64,000 nt of DNA, taken from positions 1 through 64,000 of the forward strand of contig JAURMI010000006.1 in NCBI GenBank assembly GCA_030830785.1. Direction: 5' to 3'. How positions within the stretch are numbered: position 1 is the first letter of the stretch; every line of letters begins with the position of its first letter. The translations under genes and the position numbers were made by a program. The notes beneath the pieces were generated by a model. That model saw only the letters and a list, made by a program, of their open reading frames with translations. It searched no databases and was not told the DNA's origin. This document shows positions 57,918-64,000 of the stretch, piece by piece. This DNA comes from Crocinitomicaceae bacterium (GTDB taxonomy: Bacteria > Bacteroidota > Bacteroidia > Flavobacteriales_D > Crocinitomicaceae).

Positions 57918-59362
57918 TAATAATATATCGCTCTTCTTACATTAGTAACGTATTTGGCCATTCGAATGACCTGTTTAGTATAGCCAAATTCATTGTCATA
58001 CCAGGCGTAAAGTACAACGTTTTTACCATCCAATGAAACAATGCTAGCGTTTGAATCAAATACACTACAACATGTATTGCCTATAATGTCTGTTGAAACC
58101 AACTCTGGATCAAAAGAATAATAAATCTGATTGACCAATTCTCCGTGCAAAGCCGCATCTTTAATGGCAGCATTAATCTCTTGAACAGTTACAGCTTTTT
58201 GTAATTCTAAATTGAGTATCGCTAAAGAACCGTTTGGCGTAGGAACCCTAACTGCATTTGCTGTCAGTTTATCCTTTAATTCAGGTATGACTTTAGTAAC
58301 GGCCGATCCAGCCCCTGTAGAAGTAATGACCATATTAACCGCTGCCGAACGACCGCGACGCGGTTTTTTGTGCATATTATCCAGTAAGTTTTGGTCATTG
58401 GTATAGGCATGAACGGTTTCAATGTGGCCCTTCACCACACCAAAATGATCATTGACAACTTTTAAAATTGGAGATATGGCATTGGTTGTGCACGAGGCAG
58501 CAGAAAAGATATTCTCATTATTTACATCGAGTGTATCTTGATTAATACCATAGACCACATTTGGAATTTCTTTTCCGGGTGCGGTTAATAGAACTTTGGC
58601 AACCCCATTTGACTGCAAGTGTCGTGAAAGAGCTTGACGGTTTGTAAAGGCGCCAGTATTGTCTATGACCAATGCATTTTGAATACCAAATGTTGTGTAA
58701 TCGATATCTTCCGGATTTGAAGCATCAATCATTTGAACAATTTGTCCGTTGATTATTAGACGTTTGTTTTCTAAATCTTCAATTACAGTTCCTTTGAAAG
58801 CCCCGTGAACAGAATCATTTCGCAAAAGCGAAGCGCGTTTAATTATATCTGCATCGGATGATCCTCTTGTTACTATTGCACGCAATCTCAATTGTTGCCC
58901 TTTACCGGCTTGCTTTATAAGCTCTCTTGCCGCCAAGCGTCCTATACGTCCAAAACCATATAAGATGACATCTCTAGGTTGAATAACAGTAGGGATTTGC
59001 AATTTTCCGATTTTTTCCATTAAGAATCGTGCCATTGCCTTTTGTTCTCTTTGGCTTTCAAGCCACTGGCTAGCCAACAAACCGATGTCTAATTTTGAGG
59101 CAGGTACATCGAGGCTCGAAAGAATCTCAGCTAGTGCAGCCGTGGTAAAAACATCGATGGGTTTATTTACAACTTGTCTGGCATATTCGTGTAAATTAAG
59201 AATTTCAGATATGGTGATGTCAGTAAGGTGATTTCTAAATAAGACCAATTCAATTCCTTTATCATAAAGTAATTCTCCAACTTTACTTTGTAATTTAATT
59301 GCTGCCCTTTCACGTTCTATGTGCAAATTGAGCTCTTTTTCATAACCTTCCTGGGTTTCCAT
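57917..59362 (-). CDS. gap: Glyceraldehyde-3-phosphate dehydrogenase with N-terminal extension
   Basis: The 481-residue protein is about 140 longer than the usual 335. Residues 1-135 are a helical extension of the kind seen in a long GAPDH subgroup. The catalytic part follows with YGFGRIGRLAARELIKQ (NAD binding), the active Cys in SAASCTTNAISP, HAYTNDQNLLDNMHKKPRRGRSAA and WYDNEFGYTKQVIRM. The missing Asp after the first NAD-binding strand, replaced by VTRGSS, may allow NADP. It may work in gluconeogenesis. It leads the gap-cmk operon. Confidence 0.94.
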   Translation of the reverse strand: METQEGYEKELNLHIERERAAIKLQSKVGELLYDKGIELVLFRNHLTDITISEILNLHEYARQVVNKPIDVFTTAALAEILSSLDVPASKLDIGLLASQWLESQREQKAMARFLMEKIGKLQIPTVIQPRDVILYGFGRIGRLAARELIKQAGKGQQLRLRAIVTRGSSDADIIKRASLLRNDSVHGAFKGTVIEDLENKRLIINGQIVQMIDASNPEDIDYTTFGIQNALVIDNTGAFTNRQALSRHLQSNGVAKVLLTAPGKEIPNVVYGINQDTLDVNNENIFSAASCTTNAISPILKVVNDHFGVVKGHIETVHAYTNDQNLLDNMHKKPRRGRSAAVNMVITSTGAGSAVTKVIPELKDKLTANAVRVPTPNGSLAILNLELQKAVTVQEINAAIKDAALHGELVNQIYYSFDPELVSTDIIGNTCCSVFDSNASIVSLDGKNVVLYAWYDNEFGYTKQVIRMAKYVTNVRRAIYY

Positions 59363-59391
59363 TTTGTTGACTGTTGTTGATAATTTTATTT

Positions 59392-59422
59392 AAAAAAAAA
59401 GGCTACCAAAAGTTTGGTAGCC
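59392..59422 (-). terminator. Terminator of rpoD
   Basis: GGCTACCAAA (59401-59410) and TTTGGTAGCC (59413-59422) form a perfect 10-bp stem with a two-base loop. On the minus strand it is followed by a run of T, ten bases after the rpoD stop. Confidence 0.93.
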
Positions 59423-59431
59423 TTGATAATT

Positions 59432-60298
59432 TTATCCGAGGTAAGACTTTAATAGCTTATTTCGAGAGGCGTGGCGTAACCTTCGTATCGCTTTTTCTTT
59501 TATTTGCCGAACGCGCTCCCTTGTTAGATTAAATTTGGCTCCAATTTCCTCAAGGGTTAAACCATGGTTCATTCCAATTCCAAAGAATAACCGAATAATT
59601 TCTCTTTCTTTATCAGTAAGGGTACTAAGAGAACGTTCAATTTCTTTTTGCAAAGATTCAGCCATAAGCATGTGGTCAGTTCTAGGTGAATCTTGATTGG
59701 CCATTACATCCATCAAAGTTCCGCCGTCTTCATTTGTAGTTAAAGGCGCATCCATTGAAACATGTCGACCCGAAACGTTAAGACTCTCTTTTATTTTGTC
59801 TTCAGGAACTTCTAGTGCTTCAGCAAGTTCTTCTGCACTTGGTGGCCTTTCAAATTCCTGTTCCAATCTAGAAAAAGCCTTATTGATTTTATTTAGGGAA
59901 CCTACTTGATTCAAAGGAAGCCTAACAATACGCGCCTGTTCAGCCAAGGCCTGAAGGATGGATTGTCTAATCCACCAAACGGCATATGAAATAAATTTGA
60001 ACCCTCTTGTTTCATCAAATTTTTGAGCTGCTTTGATAAGCCCTAAATTTCCTTCATTGATGAGATCTGGAAGGGTTAAGCCCTGATTTTGATATTGTTT
60101 AGCTACTGAAACCACAAAACGTAAATTGGCTCTTGTAAGTTTTTCTAAGGCTTTTTGATCACCTACTTTAATTCTTCTTGCTAATTCTACTTCTTCTTCT
60201 GCGGTTATTAATTCTTCGCGACCAATGTCTTGAAGATATTTATCCAGAGATTGACTCTCTCTGTTTGTTATTGATTTGGTTATTTTTAGTTGTCTCAT
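59432..60298 (-). CDS. rpoD: Primary RNA polymerase sigma factor (RpoD/SigA)
   Basis: The 288-residue sigma-70 protein is the short form typical of Bacteroidota, lacking the large region 1.1. It has region 1.2 ([25 protein letters not shown]), 2.1-2.4 ([49 protein letters not shown]), region 3, and 4.2 ([21 protein letters not shown]). It should be the factor reading the TTG/TAnnTTTG promoters noted in this window. It is a single transcript with its own terminator. The 164-base gap upstream holds no clean -7 element. Confidence 0.96.
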   Translation of the reverse strand: MRQLKITKSITNRESQSLDKYLQDIGREELITAEEEVELARRIKVGDQKALEKLTRANLRFVVSVAKQYQNQGLTLPDLINEGNLGLIKAAQKFDETRGFKFISYAVWWIRQSILQALAEQARIVRLPLNQVGSLNKINKAFSRLEQEFERPPSAEELAEALEVPEDKIKESLNVSGRHVSMDAPLTTNEDGGTLMDVMANQDSPRTDHMLMAESLQKEIERSLSTLTDKEREIIRLFFGIGMNHGLTLEEIGAKFNLTRERVRQIKEKAIRRLRHASRNKLLKSYLG

Positions 60299-60462
60299 GC
60301 GCTTATTAGTTCTATATGAACCTTTAAAATTTTAAAACTACTCGGTTCTTAAGCAAAGTAACATCGAAAATCAGGGATAAAAAAATCTGAACTTAAATTT
60401 TTTTGTAGAGTTATCAACGAGTTCTTAACTTTTTAAATTCTTCTTAATTTTTTTTATATTCT

Positions 60463-61935
60463 TTATAATCCAAAGCCTCGGTAGTCTTTTTTACCCGATT
60501 CATCCATAATTTCTAGAAGAATTCCCCGATTCATCCCACTAAGTTTAACGGTTAATTCTTCAACCGTTTCAATGGGTTCATTATTTATTTTCGTAATGAT
60601 GGTGCCTTCAGATAATCCAATTGACTTTAGCTTGCCTGTGGTAATCGTTTTAACCTTGACACCATAGTTAATATTAAGTTCTTTTTTCTCTTTATCAGTA
60701 AGTTCAATAAAGGTTGCACCAAGCGCATAATTTTTACTTATTTCTTCCTTGGAAAGCAGTTGTGTATCGCCGTCCTGGTTTCTCAATACGAGTTCTTTTG
60801 TTGTAATGTCACCATCCTTTCTTCGGATTGTAACACTCACTTTATCGCCAGGGCGTCGTTTACCTATTTCTTCTTGTAGTGCAGCCACAGAATTAACATC
60901 CTTGCTACCAATTTTTAAAATTACATCGCCTTCTTTTAATCCTGCTTTTTCTGCAGACCCACCTTCAATGGTTTTAGCAATAAAAACTCCTTTCAGATCT
61001 TGAAGTTTGTATTTTTCTTTTATTTCTTGATTCACATCTGAAATCTGCACACCGAGATAACCGCGCTGAACAATACCAAAATCAATTAGATCGCGCATAA
61101 CCTTGTCTACCAAATTTACAGGAACTGCAAAAGAATAACCCGCATAGGAGCCCGTTTGGGATGCTATAGCCGTATTGATTCCAATGAGCTCTCCACGTGT
61201 ATTTACAAGCGCGCCACCGCTATTACCTGGATTTACTGCAGCATCGGTTTGAATAAATGACTCAATTGGTACAATGTCTTTGGAACTTCTCTCAGAGAGA
61301 AGATTGATGTTGCGAGCTTTGGCCGAAACGATTCCTGCGGTAACTGTTGAAGTCAAATTAAAAGGGTTGCCAACGGCCAATACCCATTCACCGATTTTCA
61401 GATCATCGGAATTTCCAATTGGAATTGCTGGGAAGTTTTCTCCTTCAATTTTAAGCACAGCAATATCTGTGGATGGATCTGAACCAACAATTTTTGCATC
61501 GTATTTTGAATTATCATTTAAAATAACTTGAATTTCGCTTGCATTTTCAATGACATGATTGTTAGTAACAATGTAACCTTGGGATGAAACAATTACTCCC
61601 GAACCCGCTCCTGAACCATATTGTTTAAATTCGCGGCCTCCTGCTCCCGGTCCGTAGAAAAATTCTTGGAATGGATCGCGTTGAAAAGTAGTTTGAACTA
61701 CCTTGGTTGTAATGTGAACCACAGAATGAACTGTATTTTCTGCAGCAGCAGTGAAATCCAAATTTTGAGGTGAATTTTGAAAATCTACATTTTGGATGTG
61801 TGCCTTTGCCTTGCCATCAATGACTTGTTCTGAAAGTCTATTGCTATTGTGTTGTATGATAACATAAGTTGCCAAAGGAAGGGTGCCGCCAAGAATACCC
61901 AAGCCTAAAAATTTGAGTGTACTGGTAAGTGTCAT
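60463..61935 (-). CDS. htrA: HtrA/DegQ-like periplasmic serine protease
   Basis: The 490-residue protein has an N-terminal signal or anchor (FLGLGILGGTLPLATYVIIQ). A trypsin-like domain carries the triad H127 (TNNHV), D157 (STDIAVLKI) and S239 (NPGNSGGALV). Two PDZ domains follow (YLGVQISDVNQ, then the C-terminal LKSIGLSEGTIITKINN). It degrades or refolds damaged envelope proteins. In its 5' region an AACGC-AAAAA-GCGTT inverted repeat at 61966-61980 could be an operator or mRNA hairpin. It is divergent from dapF. Confidence 0.95.
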   Translation of the reverse strand: MTLTSTLKFLGLGILGGTLPLATYVIIQHNSNRLSEQVIDGKAKAHIQNVDFQNSPQNLDFTAAAENTVHSVVHITTKVVQTTFQRDPFQEFFYGPGAGGREFKQYGSGAGSGVIVSSQGYIVTNNHVIENASEIQVILNDNSKYDAKIVGSDPSTDIAVLKIEGENFPAIPIGNSDDLKIGEWVLAVGNPFNLTSTVTAGIVSAKARNINLLSERSSKDIVPIESFIQTDAAVNPGNSGGALVNTRGELIGINTAIASQTGSYAGYSFAVPVNLVDKVMRDLIDFGIVQRGYLGVQISDVNQEIKEKYKLQDLKGVFIAKTIEGGSAEKAGLKEGDVILKIGSKDVNSVAALQEEIGKRRPGDKVSVTIRRKDGDITTKELVLRNQDGDTQLLSKEEISKNYALGATFIELTDKEKKELNINYGVKVKTITTGKLKSIGLSEGTIITKINNEPIETVEELTVKLSGMNRGILLEIMDESGKKDYRGFGL

Positions 61936-62008
61936 GTTGTCAGATTTAAAAAATTTAAATTTTAAAACGCAAAAAGCGTTCCAAAAATTGTGTTAAAAAT
62001 GTTAAATT

Positions 62009-62045
62009 TTGTTAAGATTAGGTAACAATTATTCGCTTATTTTTG
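62009..62045 (+). promoter_or_regulatory. Promoter of dapF
   Basis: TATTTTTG at 62038-62045 matches the -7 element and the ATG follows at 62056. TTG at 62009-62011 is 26 bases upstream, slightly wider than consensus. Confidence 0.45.
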
Positions 62046-62055
62046 TTTTATCGCT

Positions 62056-62841
62056 ATGACACTGCATTTTGACAAATATCAGGGAACTGGAAACGATTTC
62101 ATTTTATTGGATAACACCTCGAATGCCTATGACAATTTGTCAATTAATCAAATCAAATTGCTTTGTGATCGAAAATATGGCATAGGCGCTGACGGTCTGA
62201 TTTTGATTCAAAGACATCGAGATTTTGATTTTGAAATGATATATTACAATGCCGATGGTACGCAGTCCTTTTGTGGAAATGGTTCAAGATGCGCAGTTCT
62301 TTATGCAGCCAAAATTGGTCTATTGACTTCGAGTCAAACACATTTTGTGGCCATTGATGGCCCCCATGATGCATGGTTGTGCCAAGATGAGGTGAAAATT
62401 AAGATGTCTGAAGTCCAGCCCATTCAATGTCTAGACAATGCTTTTGTTATTGATACAGGGTCTCCGCATTATGTGCTTCTCGATGACAATCATAACGCTT
62501 CTCATGTTGAAGAAGTGGGGCGACGTATTCGTTATAGCGATAATTACAAAGCTGCGGGAATCAATGTTAATTTATTAGAAATAGGCCAAAAACATATTCG
62601 CGTTGCAACTTATGAAAGGGGTGTAGAGCACGAAACCCTTTCGTGCGGAACTGGTGTTACAGGTGCAGCTTTGGTATACGCTCACATTGCTCAAATTTTG
62701 GAAGGAAAAATTCCAGTTCATACAAAGGGAGGCCCACTAATGGTTGAATGGAAATATAATAAAGACCAAACTTTTTCAGATGTATATTTAATTGGTCCTG
62801 CTCATTTTGTTTTTAAAGGAACCTATGAATTTAAAGGGTAG
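62056..62841 (+). CDS. dapF: Diaminopimelate epimerase
   Basis: The 261-residue protein has the duplicated epimerase fold with both catalytic Cys: NADGTQSFCGNGSRCA and ERGVEHETLSCGTGVTGAALVYA. The start LHFDKYQGTGNDFILLDN is standard. It converts LL- to meso-diaminopimelate for lysine and peptidoglycan. Its end overlaps the GNAT gene by 17 bases, so expression is coupled. Confidence 0.97.
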   Translation: MTLHFDKYQGTGNDFILLDNTSNAYDNLSINQIKLLCDRKYGIGADGLILIQRHRDFDFEMIYYNADGTQSFCGNGSRCAVLYAAKIGLLTSSQTHFVAIDGPHDAWLCQDEVKIKMSEVQPIQCLDNAFVIDTGSPHYVLLDDNHNASHVEEVGRRIRYSDNYKAAGINVNLLEIGQKHIRVATYERGVEHETLSCGTGVTGAALVYAHIAQILEGKIPVHTKGGPLMVEWKYNKDQTFSDVYLIGPAHFVFKGTYEFKG

Positions 62842-63355
62842 TTTAGTTTATTTGCGCGCCGTTGAAAAAGATGACGCGAGTACTATTTTTTTGTGGGAGA
62901 ATAACCCAAAAAATTGGAAAGTATCGAATACTGAGCTGCCATTTTCTCTTTATGATATTCACCAATTAATTGAACAACAATCTGACCTCCGCAAATCAGG
63001 ACAAATGCGACTAGTCATCGAGACTTTGAATGAAAATAGACCGGTTGGTGTTATTGACCTTTATGATATCAATTTTAAACATGGCTATGCGGCAATTGGC
63101 ATACTGATTGGAGAAGATTCGGACATGGGCAAAGGCTATGCTACTGAAGCCCTAAAAATCTGTTGTTCATATTGTCAACAAATTCTTGAATTGCGCAATT
63201 TGTATTGTCAAATTCATGGAGATAATGCTGCAAGTATTGCACTTTTTGAAAAAGCGGGATTCATACATGCAGGAACGCGAAAAAACTGGCTTCGTTTTAA
63301 AAATCAATTTTTTGATGAACTCACCTTTCAATTATGTCTAAAAAGCGCAGACTAA
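62825..63355 (+). CDS. GNAT acetyltransferase (RimJ/RimL-like)
   Basis: The ATG at 62825 (MNLKGSLVYLRAVEKDDAS) fits the family start; an in-frame ATG eleven codons earlier is possible. The 176-residue protein has strand VGVIDLYDINFKHGYAAIGILIG, acetyl-CoA-binding GKGYATEALKICC, and NAASIALFEKAGFIHAGTRKNW. It acetylates an amine or N-terminus using acetyl-CoA; the substrate is unknown. It overlaps dapF by 17 bases and mltG by 22. Confidence 0.92.
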   Translation: MNLKGSLVYLRAVEKDDASTIFLWENNPKNWKVSNTELPFSLYDIHQLIEQQSDLRKSGQMRLVIETLNENRPVGVIDLYDINFKHGYAAIGILIGEDSDMGKGYATEALKICCSYCQQILELRNLYCQIHGDNAASIALFEKAGFIHAGTRKNWLRFKNQFFDELTFQLCLKSAD

Positions 63356-64000
63356 ATATAATTTTTATACTTATCGCAATTGGCTTTTTTAGTTGGCTTA
63401 TTCCAAAAATTCGTTATGTTTATTGCTCATTTCAAAAGTCCACAAATCCTGTTCAGGTCACTGTCTATCTATCTTTAAAAAATGGCCCACTTAATGTAAA
63501 AAAAATAAGCCACTACCTTAAAGAAAAAGGGGTGCTAACTACTACAAACCAATTTGAATTGGTTGGTGAACAAAAGGGTATGAATGCACGCAATATTGCT
63601 GCTGGAAAGTACCTGATTTTACCCGGAACAACTTTTGCAAATCTTTGGGATTCGTTTAGTAAAAATAGTCGAGGCAGTGGAAATGCCGAAAAAAAGGTGA
63701 ATGTAAATTTTTCGAATTGTCGTACAATAAATGAAATGGCTGGACGCCTCCAAAACCAATTAGATATGGATAGCTTGGCCTTTATTCAATATGTCTTAAA
63801 TCCTCAGGTGTTATCCAATTTGAATGTAACAAAGGAACAATTACCAGCATTATTTATTCCAAATAAATACCAAATGTACTGGGACCAAACTCCTTCTGAA
63901 TTTATAGAATTTATGAGCCATCAGTATAATGAATTTTGGAATGCAGATCGCAGAAAAAAATTAGAAATTATAGGATTTACAGATCCAAGTCAGGCAGTGA
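63334..64000 (+). CDS. mltG: MltG-like endolytic transglycosylase, C-terminus outside the window
   Basis: The ATG at 63334 lies inside the GNAT gene; 222 codons are open to the window edge. A basic start and one transmembrane helix (LNIIFILIAIGFFSWLI) are followed by a LysM-like region (VYLSLKNGPLNVKKISHYLKEKGVL, AGKYLILPGT). The beginning of the YceG domain follows (LPALFIPNKYQMYWDQTPSEFIEFM). MltG cuts nascent glycan strands and sets their length. The catalytic Glu lies beyond the edge. Confidence 0.88.
   Translation, partial: MSKKRRLNIIFILIAIGFFSWLIPKIRYVYCSFQKSTNPVQVTVYLSLKNGPLNVKKISHYLKEKGVLTTTNQFELVGEQKGMNARNIAAGKYLILPGTTFANLWDSFSKNSRGSGNAEKKVNVNFSNCRTINEMAGRLQNQLDMDSLAFIQYVLNPQVLSNLNVTKEQLPALFIPNKYQMYWDQTPSEFIEFMSHQYNEFWNADRRKKLEIIGFTDPSQAV

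Overview
The window is from an AT-rich chromosome of a member of the Bacteroidota. Several lines of evidence agree on this. The 910-residue secreted protein ending at 42606 has a type B (gliding-motility-type) C-terminal sorting domain of the type IX secretion system. Promoters follow the TTG-N19..23-TAnnTTTG pattern rather than -35/-10. The primary sigma factor is the short form (288 aa). Bacillithiol (BshC), DUF4290 and DUF1343 genes are present, and MurA is of the Asp type. The order within the phylum cannot be fixed from the sequence.

Layout. 1-2553: N-terminal part of a large secreted repeat protein, cut by the window edge. 2993-6779: a tight four-gene operon of three membrane proteins around a P-loop GTPase. 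It is not a recognised housekeeping unit and is the best candidate here for an undescribed system. 6844-16916: an accessory island of secreted proteins and lipoproteins (M15 peptidase, YARHG lipoprotein, vWA protein, coiled-coil/TPR proteins). It carries three duplication scars, including a fused pair of pseudogene fragments at 6844-7620. 17056 onward: dense housekeeping content, starting with a CAU tRNA and its terminator.

Housekeeping region, left to right: an SPFH protein; a leftward block with a metallophosphoesterase, a KDPG-type aldolase, bshC, icmF and a YkgJ-like protein; a rightward block with an SDR, tatA and purE; namZ facing a LolC/E-like permease plus an Smr protein; an alpha/beta-hydrolase-like protein with a ferredoxin; an acyl-CoA reductase with map; lpdA facing the purL-DUF4290-murA-tlpA operon; a leftward operon of the sorting-domain protein, DUF4197 and a nucleoside phosphorylase; gdhA; gcvT-efp facing parE-parC; a membrane protein and DUF2891; cmk-gap; rpoD; htrA; and dapF-GNAT-mltG, the last gene cut by the right edge.

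Functional themes are the cell envelope (MurA, NamZ, MltG, M15 peptidase, LolC/E-like permease, HtrA, TatA), purine synthesis (PurE, PurL), central carbon and nitrogen metabolism (GAPDH, GdhA, Lpd, GcvT, IcmF), DNA topology (ParE/ParC) and transcription/translation (RpoD, EF-P, Map, tRNA). Genes are packed closely, with many 1-4 nt junctions and three convergent pairs whose 3' ends overlap. All family names come from motif recognition by eye; no database search was run.
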